Source of the DNA: Acinetobacter sp. XH1741
GTDB taxonomy: Bacteria; Pseudomonadota; Gammaproteobacteria; Pseudomonadales; Moraxellaceae
Reading direction: 5' to 3'
Length of the DNA stretch: 64,000 nucleotides
Assembly: GCF_041021895.1 (NCBI RefSeq)
Contig: NZ_CP157428.1
Coordinates: 3,763,220-3,827,219, forward strand
Shown piece by piece: positions 18,264-27,900 of this stretch (positions are counted from its first letter, which is position 1; every line of letters begins with the position of its first letter). The notes below the pieces were generated by a model. The model had not been told where the DNA came from, made no database searches, and worked only from the letters and a program-made list of their open reading frames with translations. The position numbers were made by a program, and so were the translations under genes.

Positions 18264-19288
18264 GCATAAACCTCATGTGACCATTCATAATTTTCTGAAA
18301 GGGGCTGCTTAAATGTCACTTCAACCATGAACTGGGTGATGCGCTTAGCATTGAAAGATTTACGTGTTTTCTCCCAACCCTCTTTCGCTATTTTTTCAGC
18401 CTGATCTGGGTTTTGATCAAAGAATTGGATCTTCTTGGCCAAGTCGAACTGATCATCAAAGTAAACCACTTCCTGCTCAGTATAGAGCTTCTCAAAGCCC
18501 GGAATTCTTGGGCTAAAGGTGAGTAAACCATTACCAGTTAGTTGTACAATACGGTCAGAACTATACAAGGTTACATCATTACGGCGTGAATAATTGAGTC
18601 CCATTTTTGTTTCAGACAGAACTTTATAATACGCTTTACCATAAACACCTATTTGCTCAAAACAACCATAATATTGGTAGTTCACATGACCTTTTTGCAG
18701 AGCATCTGCCAAGTCCTTTAAGAATTTTTCACGCTCAGGTTCTTTGTAGACTACACCACAGAAAATAAAAGTTTTGTCAGTTTTAGAGTTTGAGAACTGC
18801 TGTAATGTTTCTACATTGCGATGACCCACATTAGGTAAATAGGCTACGCTTAAATGAGGTTGCTTTAACTTCTGTAGATACTCACCGCCTGTTGTACAGA
18901 AAATAGCATCTAAATACGGCGAGAATGCTTTTACAAAGCCAAGTTTGTTTTCTAGATAAAGTGGGTCAACATACCAAAATGCAATTTTAGTATGGGGATA
19001 AGATTCTTTAATTTGTCTTAGAACATCCGGACTCATCAAGTCACTATGACCAATAAGGACTAAGTCAGGTTCAATGTTATTAACGACTTTTAAGACTTCT
19101 TTATTGGCCCAATTGGCACCCAGTTTTTTTGTTTTAAAAATGGTACCCATTCGAGCCATATCACGAAAACTAAAATCATAAACGAAATGGCCATTTTCAA
19201 TTAATCCGGCAGAAATTTTACGGTCTGTGCAGTAAAAATGCGCGCCTTGTTTATTAAAGCCAAAATTTGCGATATGCAATATTTTCAT
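18260..19288 (-). CDS. CgeB/YkvP-like glycosyltransferase
   Basis: A 342-residue protein beginning MKILHIANFGFNKQGAHFYCTDRKIS, with a middle region on sugar-nucleotide-type Rossmann folds (LVLIGHSDLMSPDVL, IAFWYVDPLYLE) and a C-terminal part typical of CgeB-like transferases (GLNYSRRNDVTLYSSDRIVQLTGNGLLTFSPR, read over about 32 residues from 235). It is first in a four-gene minus-strand run overlapping pda1 by four bases. Expected to act on the lipooligosaccharide core; the donor sugar is unknown. It corresponds to gtrOC2 in position. Confidence 0.8.
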   Translation of the reverse strand: MKILHIANFGFNKQGAHFYCTDRKISAGLIENGHFVYDFSFRDMARMGTIFKTKKLGANWANKEVLKVVNNIEPDLVLIGHSDLMSPDVLRQIKESYPHTKIAFWYVDPLYLENKLGFVKAFSPYLDAIFCTTGGEYLQKLKQPHLSVAYLPNVGHRNVETLQQFSNSKTDKTFIFCGVVYKEPEREKFLKDLADALQKGHVNYQYYGCFEQIGVYGKAYYKVLSETKMGLNYSRRNDVTLYSSDRIVQLTGNGLLTFSPRIPGFEKLYTEQEVVYFDDQFDLAKKIQFFDQNPDQAEKIAKEGWEKTRKSFNAKRITQFMVEVTFKQPLSENYEWSHEVYA

Positions 19289-19413
19289 TCTAAACTCTAT
19301 AATTCCATCAATTCTGGAGATGAACTAAAATATTATATCATGCCTGATTTTATGTAGACCCTGTTATCAAAATATAGGATGATATCGCGCTTTTACACTT
19401 GGAACAGCTTAGC

Positions 19414-20988
19414 GTGATTTTTCAATTCAAGACAGGAAAGTTATGGTTCTTTCTTTATTGCTTTATGCTCCTTGTTCCATCGTGCATTATTTCGGGTGAT
19501 GGCTTTCTCAAGGCTTTGTATCCGCTTATTTTTTTCGTTTTTTTAATTTATCATTATCGCCGTTTTTTCTGGCTTAGCTTACCTATTTATCTCTTAAGCC
19601 CTTTTGCGCTCTATTACGAAATTACCTATAACGCTCCAACTGAAATATCAGTATGGCTTACCATTTTAGGAAGCTCGACAACTGAAGGTAAAGTTTATTT
19701 ATCCACATTAGATTTTCCTTTAGCAATTAGTTTAATTATTGCGTATATCGTCCCTCTGGTTTTCTTTTATTATTTTATTCCAAATCAAAGACTAAAAACC
19801 CCAATATGGCTACGTATTTTAGCCTTATGTCTCATCTTTTCACCTATTCAACGCTACTTTAAAGCACCTGACCATGAGCAAGGTTTTTTAAATATCTATC
19901 GTCATTTTAAACAATCTTATCCTTTAAATTTACTTCTTGGCTTACCTGCAGCGAGCCTTGAGGTAGACCGTGTAAAAGACTTTATAGCAACACAAAATAA
20001 GATTGAATGTACACAAGTCAAGGAAACTCGCCCTACCACTACGGTACTGGTTATTGGTGAAAGTGCTCGACGTGATCGTTTAAGTTTATTTGGCTATGCA
20101 AAAAACAATACGACGCCTTATCTAGCAAAATATAAACAAGATTTATGGTTATTTAATAATACGATTTCAGGCTCTTATATGACCAGTAAGTCTGTACCTA
20201 CCTTATTAACAGGTAAGCTAAACGGTACTGATAATTTAAGCCCATCTATTGTGAATGCCTTCAATGCAGCAGGTTATAAAACTTATTGGTTTAGCGCACA
20301 ATCTCAATATGGTGAATATGATTCTCTAGTTTCAGCCTACGCATCTTCTGCTCAAGAAACGCATTTTTTGACACAACATTCATATTCAGCATCACTCGAA
20401 ACGCATTATGATGCAGAGCTACTCAAATCATTTGATCGAGCATTGGCAGAAAAAACACCACATAAATTCATTGTTTTGCATCTTTATGGTTCACATGCAG
20501 ATTTTGCAAAACGCTATCCACAGCAATTTAATAAATTCCAAGATACCTATGACAATACGGTACTTTATACAGACTATCTGCTCAACGAAGTCATCCAAAA
20601 ATTAAAAGCAACCAACGTGGACGCCAATTTAATTTACACCTCTGACCATGGCTTGAATCTTGGAGAATGTAGAGAAAATAGCTCATTACATTTAGATATG
20701 AAAAATAATTTCGATGTTCCTTTAATTATGTGGAGTTCAAGCTCTTGGAAACAGCACAATCCACAAATGGCGAATATTCTTTCGCAAGAACAAAGCAGTG
20801 CAATTAGCTCAATTAATATATTGCCCACCCTCTTAGATATGAGAGGTATTCACTGTAAAACTATTTCTCAAGATAAATCTTTATTTAATTCAAAATATAA
20901 AACCTATCCAAGAGAGGTTTTAGCTACATCAGAAACGGTTAACTATGATACAGGTTATGATGATGACCAATGTCATTTAGTGAATTGA
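19414..20988 (+). CDS. phosphoethanolamine-transferase-like membrane sulfatase-fold protein
   Basis: About 524 residues. Five N-terminal transmembrane segments are followed by a periplasmic alkaline-phosphatase-fold domain. The catalytic elements of EptA/EptC-type enzymes are visible: VLVIGESARRDRLSLFGYA with the metal-binding Glu, a Thr in SGSYMTSKSVPTLLTG at the nucleophile position, and IYTSDHGLNLGE with the Asp-His pair. It should transfer phosphoethanolamine from phosphatidylethanolamine to a periplasmic sugar or lipid. The frame reaches TTG at 19399; GTG at 19414 gives a more natural N-terminus (about 50:50). Its 3' end overlaps the converging ELM1-type gene by 16 bases. Confidence 0.8.
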   Translation: MIFQFKTGKLWFFLYCFMLLVPSCIISGDGFLKALYPLIFFVFLIYHYRRFFWLSLPIYLLSPFALYYEITYNAPTEISVWLTILGSSTTEGKVYLSTLDFPLAISLIIAYIVPLVFFYYFIPNQRLKTPIWLRILALCLIFSPIQRYFKAPDHEQGFLNIYRHFKQSYPLNLLLGLPAASLEVDRVKDFIATQNKIECTQVKETRPTTTVLVIGESARRDRLSLFGYAKNNTTPYLAKYKQDLWLFNNTISGSYMTSKSVPTLLTGKLNGTDNLSPSIVNAFNAAGYKTYWFSAQSQYGEYDSLVSAYASSAQETHFLTQHSYSASLETHYDAELLKSFDRALAEKTPHKFIVLHLYGSHADFAKRYPQQFNKFQDTYDNTVLYTDYLLNEVIQKLKATNVDANLIYTSDHGLNLGECRENSSLHLDMKNNFDVPLIMWSSSSWKQHNPQMANILSQEQSSAISSINILPTLLDMRGIHCKTISQDKSLFNSKYKTYPREVLATSETVNYDTGYDDDQCHLVN

Positions 20989-21857
20989 TGCACGACCCGA
21001 TCTGCTTCCTGAAAGACCTGTGCTTCAGGAAGCAAATTGATAACAAATGCATTTGTTATGAGCTTGTTCTGTAGCAACATATCAACTGCATTGGTAATAC
21101 GATCTTGTTTGATGCGATCCATTGCAATCACACCGACTCGGCAACCAGCAGTAAGCGCCTCAAAAATCATAGACACACTATCTTCTGTTACCCACACTGC
21201 TTCTGCTTTTTGCATTTCTTCAAAAATCCAGCCTTGAGGTGTTTGCTCAACTGGATATATCTGTAATTTTCTGGCAAAGCTTTGTTGCTTTAAAATATCA
21301 ATAAAACCGTCTGGGGTTCGTCGTGAAGTTGTCAGAACAATTTCGGAGTCTGGATTATTCTCAACAATTTGTTGAACACTCAATAATACTTTCTCTTGGT
21401 TCCATTGATGACGTTTAGATGAGCCACCCAATGCGATTAAAATTCTTGAAGCTTGATGGCGGTTTTCATTACAGATTGGATTGAGGGCGCCACGTGTAAC
21501 AATGACGCGACCATTTGCAGGAATACCATCATGCTCTGGAATCACAGCACAGTCGAACCAAGCAATAGGTAAATTTGGCTTCATTAAAATAATAGTCTTA
21601 GCCTTTTTAAAAATTTTACCGAGTAACCAGACACGAAAGTGCGTATGACTTCCCACCCCAAATATAAAATCGGGCGCTTGTTTAAATAAGAAATTTGCTG
21701 AAGAGAAAAGTGCTTTGATTAAAGAGCCTATAGGCAAGTCATGAATAGAAACTTCTTCAAAAGTTGCATTTGTCTGCTGTCTTTGCATCGCCTGAAACAA
21801 ACCTAAAGCTTGTGAACGATGCCCTGCTTTACCATCAGAGACATAGACAATATGCAT
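20973..21857 (-). CDS. ELM1-family (GT-B-like) protein, first OC gene after ilvE
   Basis: A 294-residue protein of the mitochondrial-fission-ELM1 family, which in bacteria sits in LPS clusters and has a GT-B-like two-domain shape. It opens MHIVYVSDGKAGHRSQALGL; DFIFGVGSHTH and ILMKPNLPIAWFDCAVIPEHD lie in the first half, and LIALGGSSKRHQW plus AVWVTEDSVSMIFEALTAG in the second, reminiscent of glycosyltransferase donor loops. A glycosyltransferase role (gtrOC1 position) is inference. It is separated from ilvE by a terminator. Confidence 0.75.
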   Translation of the reverse strand: MHIVYVSDGKAGHRSQALGLFQAMQRQQTNATFEEVSIHDLPIGSLIKALFSSANFLFKQAPDFIFGVGSHTHFRVWLLGKIFKKAKTIILMKPNLPIAWFDCAVIPEHDGIPANGRVIVTRGALNPICNENRHQASRILIALGGSSKRHQWNQEKVLLSVQQIVENNPDSEIVLTTSRRTPDGFIDILKQQSFARKLQIYPVEQTPQGWIFEEMQKAEAVWVTEDSVSMIFEALTAGCRVGVIAMDRIKQDRITNAVDMLLQNKLITNAFVINLLPEAQVFQEADRVVHQFTK

Positions 21858-21879
21858 AAAAACTCCCTAACCAAAAAAT

Positions 21880-21907
21880 AAAAAGGCGAAACCAATGTTC
21901 GCCTTTT
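21880..21907 (-). terminator. terminator after ilvE
   Basis: AAAAGGCGAA/TTCGCCTTTT stem with an eight-base loop; the A run on its left makes a U tract for minus-strand transcripts coming from ilvE. Confidence 0.85.
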
Positions 21908-21924
21908 CATGTTAACGGATTAAC

Positions 21925-22851
21925 TTATTTTACGTAAGTTAACCAGTGTTCATATTTTGGATTTTTACCTTGAACTGCATCAAAGAAAGTCTTTTGGATT
22001 TCAGTGGTAATTGGACCACGGCAGCCTGCACCGATTTGACGGTCATCGTATTCACGAATTGGTGTTACTTCAGCAGCAGTACCAGTGAAGAATGCTTCAT
22101 CTGCAATATAGAATTCGTCACGTGTAATACGGCGCTCAACAACTTGATACCCAAGATCTCTAGCAATCGTCATCACAGTTTGACGTGTAATACCGTCAAG
22201 TGCACCACCAGCGATATCTGGAGTATGTAAAACGCCATCTTTAATTAAGAATACGTTTTCACCAGAACCTTGGCATACATAACCTTGTGGATCCATGAGC
22301 ATTGCTTCATCGTAACCAGAGTGTGCAACTTCTTGGTGAGCAAGAATTGACAAGGTGTAGTTACCAGATGCTTTTGCTTTACACATAGTCACGTTTGGAT
22401 GATGGTGAGTAAATGATGAAGTTTTAACGCGAATACCTTTCGCCATTGCTTCATCACCAAGGTATGCACCCCACGCCCATGCTGCTACTGCTGCATGAAT
22501 TGTGTTATTCGTTGCTGCAATGCCAAGTTTTTCTGAACCGATCCAAATAAGCGGACGTAAATAGCAAGAAGCTAATTTATTTTCACGTACAACATCGATT
22601 TGTGCTTGTTCAAGCGCTGCTTGGTCATACGGTACTTTCATTTGATAAATTTTTGCTGAATTTAACAAACGTTTTGTGTGGTCTTGAAGACGGAAAATCG
22701 CAGTACCTTTAGGTGTTTCATAAGCACGAACACCCTCAAATACGCCCATACTGTAGTGTAAAGTATGGGTTAAAACGTGAATTTTTGCATCACGCCAATC
22801 TATTAATTTTCCATCTTGCCAAATAAAACCATCACGATCAGCCAAATTCAT
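21925..22851 (-). CDS. ilvE: branched-chain amino acid aminotransferase
   Basis: PLP-dependent class IV aminotransferase, 308 residues, for the last step of valine, leucine and isoleucine synthesis. It starts MNLADRDGFIWQDGKLIDW; LRPLIWIGSEKLG, the PLP-lysine region TMCKAKASGNYTLS, GSGENVFLIKDG and FFTGTAAEVTPIREYDDR are all present. GGAGTGTTCC before the ATG at 22851 sets the start; the frame runs four codons further upstream. It follows glnE by 24 bases and is probably co-transcribed with it. It marks the left flank of the OC locus. Confidence 0.95.
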   Translation of the reverse strand: MNLADRDGFIWQDGKLIDWRDAKIHVLTHTLHYSMGVFEGVRAYETPKGTAIFRLQDHTKRLLNSAKIYQMKVPYDQAALEQAQIDVVRENKLASCYLRPLIWIGSEKLGIAATNNTIHAAVAAWAWGAYLGDEAMAKGIRVKTSSFTHHHPNVTMCKAKASGNYTLSILAHQEVAHSGYDEAMLMDPQGYVCQGSGENVFLIKDGVLHTPDIAGGALDGITRQTVMTIARDLGYQVVERRITRDEFYIADEAFFTGTAAEVTPIREYDDRQIGAGCRGPITTEIQKTFFDAVQGKNPKYEHWLTYVK

Positions 22852-22875
22852 GGAACACTCCAAATTGTTATAAAA

Positions 22876-25626
22876 TCATTCACTATCCAACTCAACCGAG
22901 GCGGTTGGGTCTATTAATCTTTGCCATAAATTGCAAACGACCGCACGGGTACTACGCCAGTCCGCTGCGCTTACTTGCATGGATTGATTTGCAAGGGCTA
23001 AGCGGTGGCTTTCGGCACGTTCACTAAGATAGGCTCGAATTAATGCTGTGGCATCTTCACTGGATAAGCAGTCTGCTTTAGCAGCATCTTCTAATATTCT
23101 TACATTATCAGAATAATGGGCGAGATCGGGTTTCGTCCCGCTCCATGCAAGTACAGCATACTGTGCCATAAATTCGATATCTACGATACCACCTGCGTCC
23201 TGTTTTAAATGAAAAATACCATGTTTTTTTTGTTCAGAAGATGAACCTAAGTGGTCTTTCATTTTCTGACGCATTTTCAACACTTCCTCACGAACATAAG
23301 CCTCATCTCTAGATTGAGTCAATATCTCGCGGCGAAATATTTCAAATTTTTGGCAGAGGGTTTCATCACCAGCAATAGAACGCGCACGAACTAATGCTTG
23401 ATGCTCCCAAAGCCATGCACTTTTCAACTGATAATGTTCATAGGCTTTCAGACTGGTCACCAATAAACCAGCTTCCCCTGAAGGTCTTAAGCGCGTATCA
23501 ATTTCATAGACACGGCCATCGAGTGTTTGCGTGGTCATGAGAGACATGAACTTTTGCGCAACACGCATGGCAAACTCAAAGCCACTAATTGACTTGGTTC
23601 CATCCGTATCGGCTTGTTCATCTAAATAGTGAATAAAGACAAGATCCAAGTCAGAACCATAGCCCAGCTCAATACCCCCCACTTTGCCATAACCAATAAC
23701 AGCAAAGGCTTTGTAGTCGAGCGAGCAGCGTTTTCCCTCAATATCCTTTGGGTAACCATGACGTTTTGCTACGGTCTGGTAAGCTAAATGCAAGGTTGCG
23801 TTAACACTCACTTCAGCAATATCTGTTAATGCATCGGAGACTTTCATGAGTGGGCTTTCAGCCAATACATCACTTGCAGCAACCGTGAGTACATTGCTCT
23901 TTTTAAAGAGGCGGAGTGCTCGCATTTGGTCTTCGACTTGATCTATCTCAATACGAAGTAACTGCTGACGCAATGAATCTTCTAAGTCCTTACGTTTTGG
24001 CAACTCAAAGTCCATTGATAAAAACTCATCCAGCAGTACTGGATATTGCGTTAACTCCTCACAAATCCATGGGCTCACAGTCGCCATTTTCACTAAGCGT
24101 TGCAATGCACCTTTACTTTCAATCAGCATGACTAAATACACAGTTCGACGCATGACTGATTCAATCAGCGGCATTAAACGTAATAGTGCTGTTTGAGGTT
24201 GTTCGGACTGCAAAATCGCTTCAATCAAATGAGGCCAAAACGTTTTTAAACGCTGCACAGCATTTGAAGGAAGTTTTTTAAGTGCATGTCCATACCAAAA
24301 CTCATGAATCAAATTTTTTGCATTGTCATCTAACACTTCATCTAACTGCTGCTCCAACTGTCCAAAATTTTCAGTTGCAGCATTAGAGCTAGTATCTTCA
24401 ATCAGTTGCTTAAACTGAACTTTTACTTTTTGACGTTTCTCGTTAAGCACATCAATAAATTCATTCCAGCTTGCGAAACCCAAGGTATCTATAATGCGTT
24501 GTCTTTGTTCCACTTCTTCTGGCAGCAACTGAGTTTGCTGATCATTGAGTGCTTGAATCGCATGTTCAACACGGCGTAAAAATAGGTAAGCATCTTCGAG
24601 CTCTAACACGGCCTGTTTTTCTAATAAACCTGCATCACCTATGTGCTCTAGACTGACCAAGCACTGACGGTCTTGTAGCTCACGCTTTGACCCGCCATAA
24701 ATAAGCTGGAATACCTGAACAATAAACTCAATTTCGCGAATACCGCCTGCTCCGAGTTTAATATCATCCTCAATATGACGACGTAAAACTTCACGCTCAA
24801 TCATGGCCTTCATGTCACGCATAGCAGCAAAAGCGGTGTAATCGACATAACGACGGAATACAAAAGGACGTGTCATCTCTAACAAGTCCTGCCCTTCTTT
24901 ACCACCAGTTATAATGCGAGCTTTAATCCATGCATAACGTTCCCATTCACGTCCATGCTGACTTAAATATTTTTCTAAAGCGGCATAACTAATCGCTAAT
25001 GCAGAACCATCACCCCAAGGGCGTAGACGCATGTCTACCCGAAACACAAAACCATCTGCGGTAATGTGCTCAAGTAAATAAATCAGTTTTTGTCCCCACA
25101 AAATACAGAACTGCTGTACATCAATGCATTTACGGCCATTAGTTTCGCCCTGTTCATCAAAAGCAAAAATCAGGTCGATATCACTCGACAAATTAAGCTC
25201 TTGTGCCCCAAGCTTGCCCATGGCAACTACAATCAAATCTTGAACTTTGCCAGAGTAACTCATCGGTTCACCGTGTTTCGCCACAAGTGCTACACGTGCA
25301 AAATCCTTTGCTGCACAAATACTGGCATCAGCAAAATCAGAAAGTTCGCGAGTGAGTGTGACAACATCGGTAAGTTGATTGGCATCTTGCCAAATCCAGC
25401 GGAACATTAAACGACTGCGTAAAATGCGAAGTGCTCGCATCCAGGTTGTTTCATCGCCAATGCCATCAAGGGTTGTTTCTACAAATTGGTAAATTTGTTC
25501 AGTTGAGAGCGGTGCAGTAAATTGATCTATTTGATAATCTTGTTCTAAAACAGTTTGATGCAAGCCTAAAACTTGTTCTGCGTACTGACTCGCACGCAAT
25601 GTTTTTTGTAACTGCTCCGCATTCAT
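22876..25626 (-). CDS. glnE: glutamine-synthetase adenylyltransferase / adenylyl-removing enzyme
   Basis: Bifunctional 916-residue enzyme that adds and removes AMP on glutamine synthetase in response to PII. The two nucleotidyltransferase domains are visible: the N-terminal one with LNLSSDIDLIFAFDE (around residue 142) and the C-terminal one with GYGSDLDLVFIHYLDE (around residue 656), each followed by the family motif for the flanking helix bundle (RVDMRLRPWGDGSAL and EIDTRLRPSGEAGLL). The E. coli enzyme is 946 residues. It heads a probable glnE-ilvE operon. Confidence 0.95.
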   Translation of the reverse strand: MNAEQLQKTLRASQYAEQVLGLHQTVLEQDYQIDQFTAPLSTEQIYQFVETTLDGIGDETTWMRALRILRSRLMFRWIWQDANQLTDVVTLTRELSDFADASICAAKDFARVALVAKHGEPMSYSGKVQDLIVVAMGKLGAQELNLSSDIDLIFAFDEQGETNGRKCIDVQQFCILWGQKLIYLLEHITADGFVFRVDMRLRPWGDGSALAISYAALEKYLSQHGREWERYAWIKARIITGGKEGQDLLEMTRPFVFRRYVDYTAFAAMRDMKAMIEREVLRRHIEDDIKLGAGGIREIEFIVQVFQLIYGGSKRELQDRQCLVSLEHIGDAGLLEKQAVLELEDAYLFLRRVEHAIQALNDQQTQLLPEEVEQRQRIIDTLGFASWNEFIDVLNEKRQKVKVQFKQLIEDTSSNAATENFGQLEQQLDEVLDDNAKNLIHEFWYGHALKKLPSNAVQRLKTFWPHLIEAILQSEQPQTALLRLMPLIESVMRRTVYLVMLIESKGALQRLVKMATVSPWICEELTQYPVLLDEFLSMDFELPKRKDLEDSLRQQLLRIEIDQVEDQMRALRLFKKSNVLTVAASDVLAESPLMKVSDALTDIAEVSVNATLHLAYQTVAKRHGYPKDIEGKRCSLDYKAFAVIGYGKVGGIELGYGSDLDLVFIHYLDEQADTDGTKSISGFEFAMRVAQKFMSLMTTQTLDGRVYEIDTRLRPSGEAGLLVTSLKAYEHYQLKSAWLWEHQALVRARSIAGDETLCQKFEIFRREILTQSRDEAYVREEVLKMRQKMKDHLGSSSEQKKHGIFHLKQDAGGIVDIEFMAQYAVLAWSGTKPDLAHYSDNVRILEDAAKADCLSSEDATALIRAYLSERAESHRLALANQSMQVSAADWRSTRAVVCNLWQRLIDPTASVELDSE

Positions 25627-25693
25627 ATAAAAAGCTCTTTTCCTCAGACTCTCTTTTTAGTTATAGCAGTTAGAGTAGTAGTAGGAAAAGGGA

Positions 25694-26965
25694 TTAGACT
25701 AATTTTGCTTCCGATGAAGAATGATGTTCGCTAAGTGTCTCATGACTGTCTTGAGCTGTAGGTAATAAAACTTTAAATGTCGTTCCAATACCCTTTTGGG
25801 AATTCACACTAATTTCCCCTTGGTTAATTTCGACAAAACGCTTACAAAGACTTAAACCTAAACCAGCACCTTTTTCACCAGCGGTGCCTTTGAAACTTGC
25901 TGTAATACGAGGATGAAACAAATTTGCCATTTGCTGCTCGGTCATGCCTAAACCCGTATCTCGAACAGTAATTTCTACATTTGCGTCGACCTGTCTAGCC
26001 TCAATAAAGACTTTACCCGACCCATCAATGTCAGTAAATTTCAGCGCATTTGACACTAAGTTTTGAATCACAGAAGTCATCATGTTGATATCGGCATAGA
26101 TTTTTAAATCTTCCGGCACATCATTAACCAGTTCAATATTTTTCTTTAAAGCTAAAGTACGCAGTACATCACAAACGATATTGCTCACTTGTCTAAGCTT
26201 GAAATTAATGGGGTGATAAACAAAACGTCCACCCTCTGCCATTGCCCATGTCAGCAAACTTTCCAATAAGTTATAGGTCGATTGTGAGGTGTCGTATAAA
26301 TAATCTGCAATATTTTGAATACTAGACTCATCTAAAGTTTCACGCTCTTTGGCAAGTACCTCAGAAAACCCCAGCAGTCCATGAAACGGCGCACGTAGAT
26401 CATGTGAAATAATCGAGAAAAATTTTGTTTTACTTGAATTAATAGCAACCTGTTGTTCATAAAGTTCGTTTAACTCTTCGTAGTTAAACTTTAACTCGAC
26501 TTGCTGCATAAACGTAGAACAATAATCGAGTAATAATTGAATATTATCATCTTCAAAAGTTGCTTCATCGTCATCAAAAAAGACAGCAAAACCCATAGAA
26601 GTTTTATCAGGGTGGAGAAGATGTACGGCTAAGGCTCGGCTGCATTCAATATTTAATTCTTTCAAATAATTGGTTAAATTTTGATAGGAAGGATGTGAGT
26701 GATTAATCACTTGTTGTTTAGCAAAGCACTGTTTTATATGTTTCGATGGTTTAAAAGAAATTGCAGTTATGCCTTCAGGACAACGGTGCCAAAAGTAAGG
26801 TTCTTGATTAAAAGTTAATAAGGCTTTTTGACATTTCAACAGGCGAAGACTAAATCGGAAAAATTGCTCGATATAGTTCTGCTCGGCATTTAATCCAAGT
26901 AATAGTGATATTCTGCAAGCACTTAATTGCTCAACCTGATGTAGTTCTAAACGCTGGAATGTCAT
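25694..26965 (-). CDS. orphan sensor histidine kinase
   Basis: A 423-residue soluble kinase. The first 160 residues form a sensory domain with GAF-like spacing but no clear signature; a short coiled coil (about 158-178) leads to the HisKA dimerisation domain with phosphoacceptor His188 in FFSIISHDLRAPF, and the HATPase domain with N box (VIQNLVSNALKFT), G1 (DTGLGM) and G2 (GAGLGLSLCK). No transmembrane segment, and no response regulator next to it, so it must signal to a partner elsewhere. The input is unknown. Confidence 0.9.
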   Translation of the reverse strand: MTFQRLELHQVEQLSACRISLLLGLNAEQNYIEQFFRFSLRLLKCQKALLTFNQEPYFWHRCPEGITAISFKPSKHIKQCFAKQQVINHSHPSYQNLTNYLKELNIECSRALAVHLLHPDKTSMGFAVFFDDDEATFEDDNIQLLLDYCSTFMQQVELKFNYEELNELYEQQVAINSSKTKFFSIISHDLRAPFHGLLGFSEVLAKERETLDESSIQNIADYLYDTSQSTYNLLESLLTWAMAEGGRFVYHPINFKLRQVSNIVCDVLRTLALKKNIELVNDVPEDLKIYADINMMTSVIQNLVSNALKFTDIDGSGKVFIEARQVDANVEITVRDTGLGMTEQQMANLFHPRITASFKGTAGEKGAGLGLSLCKRFVEINQGEISVNSQKGIGTTFKVLLPTAQDSHETLSEHHSSSEAKLV

Positions 26966-27333
26966 TTGCCCGCCTCACAGATTTTGTCGTTGTTGGTCGG
27001 AACCGCTCTTTGAGAAATGTACTTATAATCATTATGATCTACTACAAACTTTAACACAGTACATAAAAAGAGCAACGTTCTTTTCGAAATAGAAATGTGA
27101 AGTTTCAATTAAAGGTTTTCAGATACATAAAGTGGGTATGATTGAGAAAAATACAACAAATGTTTGAAGGTGAAGAGTTGAAAGACGTTAGAAATGCGAG
27201 TTTATAAATAGTATTCTTTCAAAAAAGGCCAATAACTTGGCCTTTTTCAGATTATTATTTTTAATGATTTAACTATCTTGCTTGGACATTATAACCATAC
27301 AGTTGAATACCAGCGTCCATATCCACAGTATAA
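26966..27333. other. intergenic region upstream of the histidine kinase
   Basis: About 370 AT-rich bases. It should hold the kinase promoter (right part is upstream of its start) and contains the bidirectional-looking hairpin at 27221. I see no further gene or repeat. Confidence 0.5.
27221..27247 (-). terminator. terminator downstream of the DUF2939 gene
   Basis: AAAAAAGGCC/GGCCTTTTT stem with an eight-base loop; the poly-A side lies left, so it works for minus-strand transcripts, and the T run would serve the other strand too. Confidence 0.8.
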
Positions 27334-27900
27334 TTACGACTCTAATTTTTGTTTAGCCTTTATCTCATCCATTGGTAGAACAATCTTTTTTATTTTCCAG
27401 CTCAAACCATCACGCTCCATAATGATTTTCATATCCTTACCATTTTCTTTATTTTTCAAAGTTACTTCAAACATATTCATTGATAAATACCGAGTTTTGT
27501 ATTCTATCTTTGGGGTATCTGTGCTTTCTTTAGGTGTATCTTCTATATTCCCAGCTAAACTTTTTCTAAGATCCTTCCCTTGTAGCATTAAGGTCATACC
27601 TTCAGGTGTTACTACCGCATCAACCATCTTTTCGGCCAAAGTTGAAGCCATCATTGCACCTAAAGCTTCCCAACCATTTGCTTCTTTAGTCGTGATTCCT
27701 TTTAACATATAAGTATTCATCTGATCTTTGAGACTTTGGCGTACGCTTGTATAGTCAATATAAGCAGAAACCTTTTCACTATCATTTTCTTTCAATGCAT
27801 TCTTAATACTATTTAAGATGATATAAGGCGAAGCATATAAATATCCAAAAATCAAAATGATTAACCCGAAGATAATCCCTATAATTTTTTTATTCATCAT
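27334..27900 (-). CDS. DUF2939-family membrane-anchored protein
   Basis: A 188-residue protein with one N-terminal transmembrane segment (IIGIIFGLIILIFGYLY) followed by a DUF2939-type domain: ASPYIILNSIKNALKENDSEKVSAYIDYTSVRQSLKDQ, seen at residues 24-61. The outer part ends with a beta-rich region (YLSMNMFEVTLKN, MERDGLSWKIKKIVLP). No function is established for the family. A second Met follows the first; ATGATG leaves the start uncertain by one codon. Confidence 0.75.
   Translation of the reverse strand: MMNKKIIGIIFGLIILIFGYLYASPYIILNSIKNALKENDSEKVSAYIDYTSVRQSLKDQMNTYMLKGITTKEANGWEALGAMMASTLAEKMVDAVVTPEGMTLMLQGKDLRKSLAGNIEDTPKESTDTPKIEYKTRYLSMNMFEVTLKNKENGKDMKIIMERDGLSWKIKKIVLPMDEIKAKQKLES

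Noticed and set aside
21946..22230. 94-codon plus-strand frame inside ilvE
   Set aside because: It runs antisense to a well-supported gene; composition and lack of its own ribosome binding site show a shadow frame.
25090..25410. 106-codon plus-strand frame inside glnE
   Set aside because: Antisense shadow of an essential-looking gene with intact domains.
27021..27040. Possible Fur-like site (ATAATCATTAT) near the histidine kinase
   Set aside because: Only 11 bases match a partial palindrome, and AT-rich DNA yields such sites by chance; no iron gene is adjacent.
27278..27712. 144-codon plus-strand frame over the DUF2939 gene
   Set aside because: The minus-strand frame has the signal/anchor segment and family pattern; this is its shadow.
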